DNA of 64,000 nucleotides from Isosphaeraceae bacterium (GCA_031291845.1 JARLIH010000414.1:1-64000), one strand, 5' to 3'. Positions 27,978 through 37,387 are shown, counted from the stretch's first letter. The notes: a model not told the origin generated them from the sequence alone. Numbers and translations: made by a program.

Positions 27978-28298
27978 GCCGGCTTGAGGCTGGGGCCGAA
28001 CCCTTGTCGACACGCGATCGCCGCCGGAGGTGTTGGAACAGCACGGCGTCACAAAATTCGCCGTCAGCTCGCGGTGCGGGACGAAGAATGGATTTCCTGT
28101 TCGGGATGCACCTCGTTCCAGAGGTTGCTCGAAAGGAGAGCCACCCTTCGCTCTCATCCATGGAGACGAGCGGTGACGGCTGCGACTGCCAACAGATCTC
28201 CGGTCAGCCCGCACGACCAGAGCCTGGCGGCATGAGGGAGTACGTGACGTCGTCTCGTCCTTTAAGAGCCCGTCTGTGCGGCCAAGCTTCGGCCGGCG
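27978..28298. other. Convergent intergenic region without a recognised gene
   Basis: About 320 bp between the FHA gene and the stop of the leftward lipoprotein gene. I see no supported coding frame, RNA or convincing terminator. Confidence 0.4.
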
Positions 28299-28682
28299 TC
28301 AGCGGTCGCTGCGCAGAACAGCGAGACCGGGGCTAGTCGCGACCTGATAACGAGTCTCACGGCGGATGGTCTTCCCGCGAGCGTCGCGCAGCGAAAGGAT
28401 CACGGCAACGTCTTCGTGCATGGCGATGGGACGATCGGGCTCCTCGATTTCGTATTCAGACAAGCGCAGCCCAGTTGCGAAGTCGTCATCGACGAACCGG
28501 ATCGGCGGGGTACGTTTGGCGAGCGACTTGCCCTCGCCATTCTTCCACGAGTCTAATGCCGCGATCAGCGCAGCACGTGCCTTCTCCGATTCGTAGGGTG
28601 GCTGTGCCGTTGGTGGGCCAACGCTCCGCGAGCAACCAACGGCAACGATAAAGATCGCGGGGAGCATTCGGAGCGCGGACAT
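28299..28682 (-). CDS. Small lipoprotein downstream of the second DUF1559 gene
   Basis: A 127-residue predicted lipoprotein beginning MSALRMLPAIFIVAVGCSRS, with lipobox VAVGC. The mature part has SEKARAALIAALDSWKNGEG and a beta-rich end (EDVAVILSLRDARGKTIRRE, RYQVATSPGLAVLRSDR). I do not recognise a named family. It starts 24 bp behind the DUF1559 gene and is the last gene of a four-gene operon. The DUF1559 plus small-lipoprotein arrangement repeats that at 15054-16643, although the two lipoproteins are not clearly similar. Confidence 0.75.
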   Translation of the reverse strand: MSALRMLPAIFIVAVGCSRSVGPPTAQPPYESEKARAALIAALDSWKNGEGKSLAKRTPPIRFVDDDFATGLRLSEYEIEEPDRPIAMHEDVAVILSLRDARGKTIRRETRYQVATSPGLAVLRSDR

Positions 28683-28706
28683 TGTGCGTTCCCGTTGCGG
28701 CATGAC

Positions 28707-29735
28707 TCAGAACGTGTCGCCACTGGTGACTTCGCCGCCGGCTACCGTTCCGACGGCGCGCCAGATCCAGCCGTCGATCGAGCTCTTGACAAAGCGCACG
28801 CTGCCATCGCCGAGCAGAATGTTCACGCCACCCGGATGGTAGCTGCGGGATGTGATCGCAGCATAGGTCGGCCCGCCGATGCGTTCGCGCTCGCTGTCCA
28901 AGTCAACGTCGGGCGTGGAATAGTTGGGGCCGCCCGGCGTCTGCTTGTTCGGCGGCCACGCGGTTGTCATACCGATGTGCTGCACGGCAACCTCGGGCCA
29001 CTCGCAGTGCCCTTCGATGTGGTACGAACAGCCGGTTCCTTGGTACTCGGGAGCGACCGTTTTTGGGTCGGCGTATGGGCTCGGAATAGTGTTCGGGCTG
29101 TTGATCTGTGAGAGGGTGCCGCAATCGCGGATGTTCACCTGCCAAATCTTAACCTCCGCGAGCAGCATCGTCTGGCTCGTCCCGTCCGTGAACGTTGCCC
29201 AGCTTCGGCTCAGGTTGGGGCCGAACGCGCTGCGAGTGACCGAGCCGCCTCCCGGACCGGCCCAGACGAACCAGTCGCCCAGGCAAAAGCCGTAATTCGT
29301 CGGCCCGACGATACCGAAGGTGCCGTTGTTCTCGCGGTCCGAGCGGACTTCGCTGGGGCAGAGCAAGGTATTGATGGTCTCGGCGGTGGCGGTCATGTTT
29401 CCCGGGTCGCCGTAGCTCGTGTTCATGTTGAACGAGTTGGCGATGGCGGTCTGCTCGAGGTGCGGCAGGATCCGGGCGAAGGGACCGTAGTCGCTCGTCC
29501 AGAGCGATCCGGACGCCAGTTGGATGATGATCGCCGAAGGCGGTAGGCCGCTCCAGACTTGCTCGTAGTTGTGGACCGCGAGGCCGAGCTGCTTGATGTT
29601 GTTCGTACACTGGACGCGCCGCGCCGCCTCGCGCGCGGCCTGGACGGCCGGCAGCAACAGGGCGATCAAAATCGCGATGATGGCGATCACGACCAGCAGC
29701 TCGATCAGGGTGAATCCTTGGCGGCGCGCGTTCAT
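28707..29735 (-). CDS. DUF1559 domain protein with type IV pilin-like N-terminus
   Basis: A 342-residue surface protein. The N-terminus [20 protein letters not shown] has the prepilin cleavage motif and the family segment [20 protein letters not shown]. The C-terminal motif is [20 protein letters not shown], ending [16 protein letters not shown]. The start overlaps the preceding glycosidase-like gene by 4 bp (ATGA), so the two are translationally coupled. This places a pseudopilin-like protein in a putative carbohydrate operon. Confidence 0.93.
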   Translation of the reverse strand: MNARRQGFTLIELLVVIAIIAILIALLLPAVQAAREAARRVQCTNNIKQLGLAVHNYEQVWSGLPPSAIIIQLASGSLWTSDYGPFARILPHLEQTAIANSFNMNTSYGDPGNMTATAETINTLLCPSEVRSDRENNGTFGIVGPTNYGFCLGDWFVWAGPGGGSVTRSAFGPNLSRSWATFTDGTSQTMLLAEVKIWQVNIRDCGTLSQINSPNTIPSPYADPKTVAPEYQGTGCSYHIEGHCEWPEVAVQHIGMTTAWPPNKQTPGGPNYSTPDVDLDSERERIGGPTYAAITSRSYHPGGVNILLGDGSVRFVKSSIDGWIWRAVGTVAGGEVTSGDTF

Positions 29736-30820
29736 GGCTGCCTCCCGGTCGGCTTCGACGGCGAGTCGGGCTTGATGTGCTTGGGATACTCATAGCGACC
29801 CGCGTGGTCGCGGACCCAATCGTAGTAGAAGCGGACGCCACGGTCATTCGCGCTCGTACCGTAGCCTCCACGCTCGGGGTTGGGGGCGGTGCTGCTCCGG
29901 TTGGTGATCCCTTGGATGTACGCCGCGTGAAAAAGCATCGCGGCGTTGGGAGCGGCCTGGTAGCGCTCCCAGTCCGCTTGCATCTCGGCGCGGTCCCCCT
30001 TGGTGAAGATGCCGTCATTTTCATAGTAGTCGTGCCGTGTCAACTCGACGTTGACGACGAAGCCTCGGCTGGGAATCGCCATCGACTTCTGGATGATCCG
30101 CACGTCCATTCCCGGATACTCATCCTCGGTGCCGGTATTCTCAGCCGGACAGACGCCGACCTCAATCTCGGGCGCAATTGCCTTGAACCAGCTCGTCAAC
30201 TTCGCCTTCTTGGCCGCGCCGTCGGGTTCACGCATGAGCGGCTGATCCATCCTCTCAGGATTATTGTACTCGTGCACCAGGTCAACGAAGACGTTCCGGA
30301 GTTGCCGCTGCTTGAGGAACCGCGCCGTCTCCTCGACGGCCCGCTTGATCGCGGCCTCGTCGTAGAGATTCTGATCCTTGCTCGGCGAGAACAAGCCGAC
30401 CATCACGACCATCCCGCGCTTGTCGGCCTCGCGGACCAACCATTCGAGGCGCTCGGCCGCTTCCGGCCTGATCCTGCCGTCACGATGGAAGCCGTCATAT
30501 CCTGCCTCGCGGTTCGGGAACCCACCGTTGGACCCCTGGATGTACAGGCCGATGGTATTGAGCCCGTGAGCCACCATCGTGTCGAGGCAGTTGACATGAC
30601 GCTCGGTCACGTTCCAGCTATAGAGCGCGTTGCCGCTTCGCAGACCCCAGAGCCGGACCGGCTGGCCGCCCAGATACGGGCGGTCGTTGCGGATCTCGAA
30701 TTCCTTGGTCGGCGTAGCGGGCTTTGCGACGGTCTCCTGACCGCCGGCGCGATCGGGAGGGGCCGCGAGCACGGCGATGGCCGCAAGAGACAGGGCGAAC
30801 GTCCAGGGGCGGCTGATCAT
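29732..30820 (-). CDS. Secreted glycoside hydrolase-like TIM-barrel protein
   Basis: A 362-residue exported protein. The signal peptide is [20 protein letters not shown]. The mature protein has the barrel start [39 protein letters not shown], and [18 protein letters not shown]. The motif [14 protein letters not shown] resembles the acid/base Asn-Glu-Pro of GH5-like enzymes, and [16 protein letters not shown] could supply the second glutamate. The substrate is unknown. It follows the DUF1080-like gene by 76 bp and overlaps the DUF1559 gene by 4 bp. Confidence 0.7.
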   Translation of the reverse strand: MISRPWTFALSLAAIAVLAAPPDRAGGQETVAKPATPTKEFEIRNDRPYLGGQPVRLWGLRSGNALYSWNVTERHVNCLDTMVAHGLNTIGLYIQGSNGGFPNREAGYDGFHRDGRIRPEAAERLEWLVREADKRGMVVMVGLFSPSKDQNLYDEAAIKRAVEETARFLKQRQLRNVFVDLVHEYNNPERMDQPLMREPDGAAKKAKLTSWFKAIAPEIEVGVCPAENTGTEDEYPGMDVRIIQKSMAIPSRGFVVNVELTRHDYYENDGIFTKGDRAEMQADWERYQAAPNAAMLFHAAYIQGITNRSSTAPNPERGGYGTSANDRGVRFYYDWVRDHAGRYEYPKHIKPDSPSKPTGRQP

Positions 30821-30896
30821 GCCGGGATCTCCGTGATCGTGAGACGAACGATGCCGAGTGCAGCCGTTTCCGAAATCGGCCCGGCGCAGGTTCGAT

Positions 30897-31568
30897 TCAC
30901 TTGGAAATGCTCAGATCATCAAAGTACGACTGCGCGTCTGCCTTCGACCAGAGCCCGATCATCCCGGGACCGGGGAAAGTCGAGTCCTCGACTTCGAGCA
31001 GCTTCTTGTCGTCGAGATAGCAAGCGATCTTGTTGCCTGACATCGTCGCACGAAGGGCGTGCCAGGCTTCGTCACCGGGGACCTTGGCACTGGCGAACTG
31101 CGTCCGTTTTCCGTTCTCGACCTTGTAGACGCGGAAATTGTCCTCAAGTGGGTTGTAGCGGCAGATGTAGTAGTTGTGCTTGTCTTTCGCCCGCCAGACG
31201 AGGCCGCCGCCCCGGTCGACCTCGCCGGCGATGGCTTTCAGACGGACGGTCAAATCCACATCCTGATACGCGATGCTCCGCACGAGCGCGAGGTTGAATA
31301 CAGCGTCTTCGTTCTTGGCCGTCTGGAAGAGCACCTGGTTGCCGCCGTCCTTGGCCACGACCCACGTGCCGACCTCGGCGGAGAATCCTTTGGCGATCTT
31401 GCCCGGTTCATCCGCCTCAAAGTCCCAGACCGCAATTGCGGCCAAACCGGCTCCCAGGCGTGTACCTCGAATCGGCACGACGACGGTCGCGGTGAGCATC
31501 GCTCCGATCAGCAGGGCCAGTCCGGTCCGGCGACTCGCCACGATGAGAAAGCGGCATCGCATTGGCAT
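30897..31568 (-). CDS. DUF1080-like (concanavalin A-fold) exported protein
   Basis: A 223-residue protein with an N-terminal hydrophobic segment (TGLALLIGAMLTATVVVPIR) that is a signal peptide or membrane anchor. The remainder has the jelly-roll pattern of DUF1080/laminin G-like sugar-binding domains: AVWDFEADEPGKIAKGFSAE, YQDVDLTVRLKAIAGEVDRG, LVWRAKDKHNYYICRYNPLE, and PGPGMIGLWSKADAQSYFDD at the end. In planctomycetes this fold binds or cleaves sugars. It leads the operon with the glycosidase-like, DUF1559 and lipoprotein genes. Confidence 0.82.
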   Translation of the reverse strand: MPMRCRFLIVASRRTGLALLIGAMLTATVVVPIRGTRLGAGLAAIAVWDFEADEPGKIAKGFSAEVGTWVVAKDGGNQVLFQTAKNEDAVFNLALVRSIAYQDVDLTVRLKAIAGEVDRGGGLVWRAKDKHNYYICRYNPLEDNFRVYKVENGKRTQFASAKVPGDEAWHALRATMSGNKIACYLDDKKLLEVEDSTFPGPGMIGLWSKADAQSYFDDLSISK

Positions 31569-31667
31569 TGATCACTCTCTGGTCGACGATGATTCTTCCA
31601 ATGACAGGTGTCGCACTAGCGGGCGTGTGAGACATATAAATGCGATCAGATGTTCATATGTTTGAGG

Positions 31668-32708
31668 TCACCCGCCGGCGAATTCGGCCGTGAGAAACGC
31701 CGCCGCCTTGTCCCAGACGCGAGCGGCCGCTTCGAAATCGACCTGCATCGCGTGGACCGTCCTCGGCGTCTCGACGCGCGCTGAGACCGACGTGTTCTTC
31801 AGCAGCGGAATCTGCGCGCTGGGACCGTTGGCCAGCGCCGTTTCCACCTCGGGGCTGAGCAGGTAGTCGGCGAGCTTCCCGGCGGCGGCCGCATGGGGCG
31901 CACCTTTGATCAAGGCGAGCGTGTTGGGGATGAACAGCGTGCCGAGCTGGTCGGGCTGGCGGTCGGGATAGACGATCGCCACGGGGTTGCCCGCCTCGAC
32001 TTCGCCCATCGCGTCGTCAGTGTCCGTCAAGCCGAAGGCGAGCTGGCCCGAGCCGACGCCCGTGGCCACCTGTTTGTTGCCCGAAAGCACCTGCGCGTCG
32101 TTGGCCTTGAGATCCTTAAAAAACCGCTGCGCTGGCTCGTCACCCCAGGCCGCGAACAGGCAAGCCGCCTGGGTCGCGGTCGTCCCGAACAGAGGCTTGG
32201 CGATGCCGATCTTTCCCTTCCACTTGGGGTCGAGCAGGTCGGCAATCCCCTTGGGCCGCTCGGCCTCGGGCACGACTTTCGTGTTCACGATCAGGATGCG
32301 TGCCCGCGCTGCGAAACCATACCAGGTGCCGTCCTTGGCTTTGAACGTATCGGGCAGATCCGCCGCATGCACGGGCTGGAACGGCGCGAGCAGTCCCTTG
32401 TCCTTGAGGCGGATCGTGTTGATGATCTCGTTGTTCCAGAACAAGTCGCAGCGGGGAGCGGGCGCCTCCGTCACGATCAGGTTCGTGAGGCCGACGGTCT
32501 TCGTGCTCTCAACGTCGAACTTCGCCAGCACCGCAGTGCCCGTGTCCTTCTGATACGCTTCGAGGATGGGTTGTGCAAACTCGCGGTCCAGGGCCGAATA
32601 CACGATGACTTCCCGACCACGCGACCCGTCGGTTCCTTCACTGCCGCATCCGCTGAGTAGCAGCATGACTGCGCTTGCAAAGGCCAAGGATCGCGCTAAA
32701 CGCAACAT
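31668..32708 (-). CDS. Solute-binding lipoprotein of a Fe3+-type ABC importer
   Basis: A 346-residue periplasmic binding lipoprotein. The start MLRLARSLAFASAVMLLLSG gives a signal with the lipobox LSGC. The mature part has REVIVYSALDREFAQPILEA, RCDLFWNNEIINTIRLKDKG, FAARARILIVNTKVVPEAER and IADLLDPKWKGKIGIAKPLF, all typical of the FutA/FbpA class that binds ferric iron, thiamine or phosphonates. No permease or ATPase gene is adjacent, so it is an orphan. The ligand cannot be told from the sequence. Confidence 0.88.
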   Translation of the reverse strand: MLRLARSLAFASAVMLLLSGCGSEGTDGSRGREVIVYSALDREFAQPILEAYQKDTGTAVLAKFDVESTKTVGLTNLIVTEAPAPRCDLFWNNEIINTIRLKDKGLLAPFQPVHAADLPDTFKAKDGTWYGFAARARILIVNTKVVPEAERPKGIADLLDPKWKGKIGIAKPLFGTTATQAACLFAAWGDEPAQRFFKDLKANDAQVLSGNKQVATGVGSGQLAFGLTDTDDAMGEVEAGNPVAIVYPDRQPDQLGTLFIPNTLALIKGAPHAAAAGKLADYLLSPEVETALANGPSAQIPLLKNTSVSARVETPRTVHAMQVDFEAAARVWDKAAAFLTAEFAGG

Positions 32709-33316
32709 GCCATTCTCCAACAACACGATGTGGCTGCCGAGTACTGTCCCGAACGGCGCGAGACACCGGTCTGCGAAGCCGAGCTGATGACGCAACTCCG
32801 AATAGCTTAAGTTCGGTCCGTTCTCATTTCAATGATCCTCTCCGGTCGAGCGAGAATCTGTGAGCCGCCGCTCCGTCACGATCGACGCGTGGGGCGACGC
32901 TGGTGACGCGATCCGTGCCGCTCGGTGCAAGCGTAACGTGTTCTCGGAGGCTTCTCGTCGGTCTCCGCAACGGCTGCGCATGAAGGGTGTTGGGTTCCAT
33001 GCCCACTTCTTCGTGAGCATGCGCTCTCCCGTCGACTCGGCCCGCGGCGCATGCCCACGAAGACTTGCGCATGGCACCCAGGCCTTGCTTTCACGTGGGA
33101 GGTGTCGGGTGGAGATCGGCGAAGAGTGACGGCTTTCCCATTTCCCTTATTTACGGACCGATCGAAATGTCGCATACGCATAGTAGACAGGCGAGACGCT
33201 GACGCCGAGCACCGCTGCCCAAACCTTGACCTAAGCTTTGGGTGAGGCAACGTGCCACAGGCGGGACACGACTCCCGAATTCCGCCCGATGGACAGCGCC
33301 CACACCTGAGAACGCC
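32709..33316. other. Divergent intergenic region with dispersed repeats
   Basis: About 600 bp between the leftward binding protein gene and the rightward PilZ gene. Most of it is the inverted repeat pair at 32950-33127. The remaining part probably holds both promoters. No gene is supported. Confidence 0.5.
32950..33127. repeat. Inverted pair of imperfect repeat units
   Basis: One unit (about 32950-33024) and the reverse complement of another (about 33047-33127) align along most of their length. The best-conserved core is a CATGC...TTCTTCGTG.GCATGCGC type string, flanked by TGGGT.CCATGC. Each unit is itself partly palindromic. The pair is probably two copies of a dispersed intergenic element in opposite orientation. 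Confidence 0.55.
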
Positions 33317-33748
33317 ATGCTCCGCGCCATCCGCCGTCTCTGGAGTCGCGCCCCCTTGGCCGCCGACCGGCGGCGCGCCTGTCGTTATCCGATTGCCGAC
33401 TCCCCAGTTTATCTCGGCTGGTGGGCCGGGGAAGAGTTCCGGACGACCACGGCGATGCTGATTGACCTGAGCGTTCAGGGGGCGTCGGTCCTGGCCAAGG
33501 ACGCGCCAGGCGTCGGGCCGGTCTGGCTCTGTCCCTGTCACTCGGCGCCGTCCGACTGGGCGGAGGGGACCGCCGTAGCGGTCGAGCGCGAGGGAACACC
33601 CACCCCCTTCCGCCGGCGCTGGTCGACAGTGCGGCTGGAATTCGCCGCTCCTTGCTCGTACGAGCTGTTCAAGAGCGGCACGGGGACGGGCTACCTCACA
33701 AAAAAACACACCACGACCGACGGCGCGAGCTGGGGCGGCCGCTGCTAG
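33317..33748 (+). CDS. PilZ-like domain protein
   Basis: A 143-residue cytoplasmic protein. The start MLRAIRRLWSRAPLA is chosen because the domain begins soon after. The segment RRRACRYPIADSPVYLGWW followed about 20 residues later by IDLSVQGASVLAK resembles the RxxxR and D/NxSxxG motifs of PilZ domains, which bind cyclic di-GMP. Sequence outside the motif is not recognised, so ligand binding is an inference. The gene faces csrA and fliW, which would fit a motility or surface role. Confidence 0.65.
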   Translation: MLRAIRRLWSRAPLAADRRRACRYPIADSPVYLGWWAGEEFRTTTAMLIDLSVQGASVLAKDAPGVGPVWLCPCHSAPSDWAEGTAVAVEREGTPTPFRRRWSTVRLEFAAPCSYELFKSGTGTGYLTKKHTTTDGASWGGRC

Positions 33749-33920
33749 TCCTGGTGCGGTGCGAGCGGCCGTGCCGCGGGCGCACAAAAACCGGGCGTCG
33801 GCCGCGGACAGTCAGTCCGGGGCCGACGACCGGTCGGATGAGAAACACTTCGCGAACGCGGGGCGATTGGAGGCCGGTCCGGGGGCGAGCCCGGTACGGC
33901 GTCAGACCACTCGTCGGGCC

Positions 33921-34187
33921 TCAGAGGTCCTCGCCGCGAGTGCGACGCAAATCGCGCCGCAGCGGGGGGTTGAGGTGCTCGATCTGGCGGGCGTCCTGGG
34001 GGTCCAGGCGAGCCGCCTGCCGGTTCTCGCGCTGAATGGCCTCGTACACCTCTTGGCGGTGCACGGAGATTTCGATGGGGGCCGCGATCCCCAATCGAAC
34101 CTTGTCGCCCCGGATATCCACCACAGTGATGACGATGTCATCACCGATGATGATACTTTCGTCGCGGTGTCGGGACAGGACCAACAT
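33921..34187 (-). CDS. csrA: Carbon storage regulator CsrA
   Basis: CsrA binds GGA motifs in mRNA leaders and blocks or stabilises translation. The core MLVLSRHRDESIIIGDDIVI, then RLGIAAPIEISVHRQEVYEA, is canonical. At 88 residues it has a C-terminal extension of about 25 residues rich in Arg and Asp compared with the usual 60-65. A strong ribosome site (AGGAGGAAGGAG) precedes the ATG. It lies 130 bp after fliW on the same strand; FliW is the protein antagonist of CsrA in many bacteria. Confidence 0.96.
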   Translation of the reverse strand: MLVLSRHRDESIIIGDDIVITVVDIRGDKVRLGIAAPIEISVHRQEVYEAIQRENRQAARLDPQDARQIEHLNPPLRRDLRRTRGEDL

Positions 34188-34317
34188 CTTCGGCTCCTTC
34201 CTCCTGCCAACGAGACCCGTGACCGTCCCTGATCACGCCGCCCGGGCTCTCGGTGACCACGACGGGGCTGGGATGGTACGTCGCCGCTTGCTTGCCGGTA
34301 TCAGTGTGCTGCCAGGT

Positions 34318-34791
34318 TCACGCCGTCGCACGGAGCGGGGCGAGGCCGGGCAGCACGGTGAGTGCTGGGACCTGAGGCTCGAGCGGGAACCGCACCGCGT
34401 AGCGGCTGGACGTCAGCACCAGTTGCCGGGCAAGCCGGCGCACCGGGTTGACGATCAGCGGCCCCTGGAGGTTGACCGTCAGGCCGCCCCCCTCGCCGCG
34501 GTTAAGGATCACGTAGACGAGCGCCGAGCGCTCTTCGTCCAGTTCCAGCGCCGTCCGGTCGCCCGGACGGAGCTCGACCCGATAGTCGCTGACCGCCAAC
34601 GGCGGAGCAATCAGCGCGAAAGCCAGGTCGGCCGCGGTTACGCTTTGCAACCACGACAGACCGGCCACGACCGGGTCAGGAAGAAGGACGAACTGCGTGA
34701 ACGAACGGAACCCGACCAAGCCTTCCGGGAAACGGATCAGGTCCGATTCCTGGGCCTGGACCAGGCCAAATCGTGTCGTGACGATGTTCAC
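34318..34791 (-). CDS. fliW: Flagellar assembly factor FliW
   Basis: FliW binds CsrA (or flagellin) and so couples flagellin level to translation. The 157-residue product starts with GTG (MNIVTTRFGLVQAQESDLIR) and has FPEGLVGFRSFTQFVLLPDP, LAFALIAPPLAVSDY and VILNRGEGGGLTVNLQGPLI, all typical. AGGAGGG lies upstream. The fliW-csrA order is the common one. Together with the FlgI-like protein it suggests a motile, flagellated planctomycete life stage. Confidence 0.95.
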   Translation of the reverse strand: MNIVTTRFGLVQAQESDLIRFPEGLVGFRSFTQFVLLPDPVVAGLSWLQSVTAADLAFALIAPPLAVSDYRVELRPGDRTALELDEERSALVYVILNRGEGGGLTVNLQGPLIVNPVRRLARQLVLTSSRYAVRFPLEPQVPALTVLPGLAPLRATA

Positions 34792-35317
34792 TTCCTGTTT
34801 CCCTCCTTGAACGTCAGGCCGGGCCGAACCCTAGCCCGTCGCGCCGCCAAGTACCCCGGCCGAACCGAGGACTCTGACGCGACCACGACGCATCCCGCGG
34901 ACACTCCCCGCCGACGGCCCCGGTTCCCACCGGGCGACCGAGGCGGGTTTGACCGACCGTTATATCGTCGCCCCGTATCCGTCAGGCTCAGCCCCGGCTG
35001 CCCGAAATCGCTGGCCGACGCCCCTTTAACATGGCTGCGCCAGTCAGTCCGTTCGTAGCGAAGAGGCGCGGCGGCATCCCGGTCTCGAACGCACGGCAGC
35101 GCGGGTCGTGACCGGGGCGCCCCCGGACGCCGAGCCGGACGGCCCGTAATCGCCCGAGCCGAGAGCCGAGGCCCGGTCACGAAGCCATGGCGCCGCGCGA
35201 GGGCCATCGGTGTGCCACCCAAATCGAACCACCGTTACGATCCGGAATATCGCCAAGGACCCGGCGATCCGTCACGTCATTTCCCAGGTGTTCCGCCGAG
35301 ACCAAGGGGGGGGCCAT
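34792..35317. other. Intergenic region with dispersed inverted repeats
   Basis: About 525 bp upstream of fliW. It contains a 10-bp inverted repeat (35107-35116 with 35172-35181) around an internally structured 55-bp loop, and next to it a GGGTGGCACACCGATGGCC-type string near 35200-35222 that looks like a dispersed repeat. An open frame across it (leftward, 34788-35222) has no coding character. The fliW promoter should lie here. Confidence 0.45.
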
Positions 35318-36370
35318 TCAGTAGTCCATTCCCTCGAGCTCACGGGCGGACAAGGCCAGGAGCGCCACGGTCATGACGAGTGACGAGAGGACTGAAAGGC
35401 CTGGTGAAAACCCCTTGTCGGCTTCGAGGACGCGGAACACCTCGGGCTTCTCGAAATGATGCTGCGCGTCGAGCGCGTTGAAGAGGATCAGTCCCCCATC
35501 GATGGGCTTGGGGAAAATCCAGTACGCCGCCTTCGCTGAGGCGCGCGTGGACGACGCCAGGTAGTGGGACTCGGGCAGGGCCCGGGTCATCACGCTGCCG
35601 TAGTTGATTCCCCAGGCCAGGAGCCAGAAGAGCACGGAACCGAAGACGCACGCCACCGTGCTGCGGCTCATCACGGCGAGCAAGGCCGAGAAGCTGTAGA
35701 ATATCGCGAACTGGAGCAACAGCAGCGGGATGCACCACCAGTAGGTCATATCCCAGACGTTCGTACGCACGCCGAGCGCCAGCCAGGTCAGGGCGACGAA
35801 AAGCACGACCTGGAACGCGACGAAGGCCAGCACGCCGAAGTACTTGCCGAGCAGTAGTTGCCGGCGCGTCACGGGCTTGGCGAGCAGGACCGACGCCGCG
35901 TTCGGCTCCAGGAACGAGGGCACGAATCCTGCCGTCCAGACCAGGGCCAATAGAATACCGGCCGTGCCGGCGATGCCGCCGGCCAGGAGGAGCTCGAGGA
36001 AATGAACGGCATCACGTCGCTCGCGGCTCACCGGAAAGGACACTGCGCCGAAGGCCAGGGTCATGCGGCCGCGGAGCGTGTCGATCCCCTCGCGACGCGC
36101 CCGCTCGGGATCGAGCTCCAGAGCGACCCGGCCGTTGGCACCCGGTGCGGGCAAACGGGCCAGGGTGTCCGGGGAGGGGGATGGCAGGAAGAGCACCGGC
36201 TCGCCATTGTCTTTCAGCGACACGTCTCCCGAGACCCTGACGCTCAGGCAGAGCAAGACGCAGAGTGCCGTGACCGCGAGCATCATCGCGCAAATGCCGG
36301 AGGCGCACGCTTGCCGGAACGTGTCGCGGAGCAGGTGTTTGAGCGTGGCGAGTCCGTACCCGTTTTTCAT
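35318..36370 (-). CDS. ABC-2 type transporter permease
   Basis: A 350-residue integral membrane protein with about six hydrophobic helices: ASGICAMMLAVTALCVLLCL near the N-terminus, then an external loop of about 90 residues, then LLLAGGIAGTAGILLALVWT, YFGVLAFVAFQVVLFVALTW and others. The cytoplasmic segment ASVLLAKPVTRRQLLLGKYF is the coupling element typical of NosY/ABC-2 permeases. It follows the ATPase gene by 15 bp and forms the exporter with it. Substrate unknown. Confidence 0.85.
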   Translation of the reverse strand: MKNGYGLATLKHLLRDTFRQACASGICAMMLAVTALCVLLCLSVRVSGDVSLKDNGEPVLFLPSPSPDTLARLPAPGANGRVALELDPERARREGIDTLRGRMTLAFGAVSFPVSRERRDAVHFLELLLAGGIAGTAGILLALVWTAGFVPSFLEPNAASVLLAKPVTRRQLLLGKYFGVLAFVAFQVVLFVALTWLALGVRTNVWDMTYWWCIPLLLLQFAIFYSFSALLAVMSRSTVACVFGSVLFWLLAWGINYGSVMTRALPESHYLASSTRASAKAAYWIFPKPIDGGLILFNALDAQHHFEKPEVFRVLEADKGFSPGLSVLSSLVMTVALLALSARELEGMDY

Positions 36371-36385
36371 GACGCGGAGTTCCTC

Positions 36386-37138
36386 TCACGACCGATAAAT
36401 CGGTTCCAGCGCCTCTTCGAGCGACCGCTCGCGCCCGGTGTGCGGGTCGTGCAGCAGGGAGTCGAGGGCACCAAGATAGGCGAGACGTCCTTCGACCAGG
36501 ACGGCCAGTCGGTCGCAGACCCGCGCCACGTCGCCAAGGGCGTGGGACACGACAAGGACCGTCTTCCCGGCGGCGCGTTGCTCGTCGACGAGCTCGTGGA
36601 GCACCTGCCGCGCCCCCAGGTCGAGCCCCTCCATCGGTTCGTCGAGAACAAGCAGATCGGGGTCGGCGAGCACGGCCTGGGCCAGCGCCAGGCGCTGGGC
36701 CATCCCCTTGCTGTAGCGGGCGATCGGTTCGCGAGCGCGGTCCGCCAGGCCCACCCGGTCCAGCAGCGCGGGAATGCGGCTGCGCAGCCCCGACGCCGGA
36801 ACACCGGACAGAGCGCCGTAATACTCCAGGAGCGCGGCCGCGCTGATGTACGGGGGAAACGCTTGGTTCTCGTGCATGTAGCCAACGCGCGCGAGCGTGT
36901 CCCTCTCGGCGAGCGGCCGACCCAGGCGCGTCACCCGGCCCCCGCTGGCCCGGCACAACCCCAGGAGGACCTTCAGCAGCGTCGTCTTGCCGGCCCGGTT
37001 GGGCCCCAACAGCGCGAAGACCTCGCCGGGCTCGACCTCGAAGCTCACGCCCCGGAGCGCCTGCACCGTGCGGCGCGGGCGTAACGGGGACCGATATGTC
37101 TTGCAGACATCCGCGAACGCGACGACCGGAGTTGGCAT
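36386..37138 (-). CDS. ABC transporter ATP-binding protein
   Basis: A 250-residue nucleotide-binding subunit. The Q-loop is MHENQAFPPYISAAALLEYY, the signature is YSKGMAQRLALAQAVL, Walker B is LLVLDEP, and the H-loop is VLVVSHALGDVA. The Walker A reads GPNRAGKT instead of the usual GPNGAGKT, an Arg in the phosphate-binding loop (codon CGG). This may weaken ATP binding or be a lineage feature. The permease gene follows directly. The pattern is like NosF-type ABC-2 exporters. Confidence 0.92.
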   Translation of the reverse strand: MPTPVVAFADVCKTYRSPLRPRRTVQALRGVSFEVEPGEVFALLGPNRAGKTTLLKVLLGLCRASGGRVTRLGRPLAERDTLARVGYMHENQAFPPYISAAALLEYYGALSGVPASGLRSRIPALLDRVGLADRAREPIARYSKGMAQRLALAQAVLADPDLLVLDEPMEGLDLGARQVLHELVDEQRAAGKTVLVVSHALGDVARVCDRLAVLVEGRLAYLGALDSLLHDPHTGRERSLEEALEPIYRS

Positions 37139-37350
37139 GGTGGCTTACCGGCCAGGCCCAACCTTGGGTCCTGGGCTCGCTCTCCTTCGAGATGTTCGTT
37201 GCGAGGACGACGGGATCAACCCGCCGTCAAAGAAAGACTAGGACGTCTTCGTTCGCCATGCGGACCACGGGGCGCCGATCGTGCCTTGGCGCTTGCGGCG
37301 GTTGACTCACAGTTGATGACGAACGAACCCTTCCGATGGAGGGCGCAAAA

Positions 37351-37387
37351 TGCAGCGATCTTCGTATCCGACACGAAGATCGCTGCA
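37351..37387 (-). terminator. Intrinsic terminator of the TadG-like gene
   Basis: A perfect 15-bp stem (37351-37365 with 37373-37387) and 7-base loop. Read leftward it ends in TTTT, and it lies 27 bp after the stop at 37414. It also separates this gene from the ABC transporter genes. Confidence 0.85.

Noticed and set aside
30885-30905. A GGTTCGATTC string like a tRNA T-arm
   Set aside because: No acceptor, anticodon or D-arm can be built around it, and it falls at the end of the DUF1080-like gene.
34788-35222. A 144-codon leftward frame upstream of fliW
   Set aside because: Its start coincides with a GGTGGCAC-type dispersed repeat and the composition is not protein-like.
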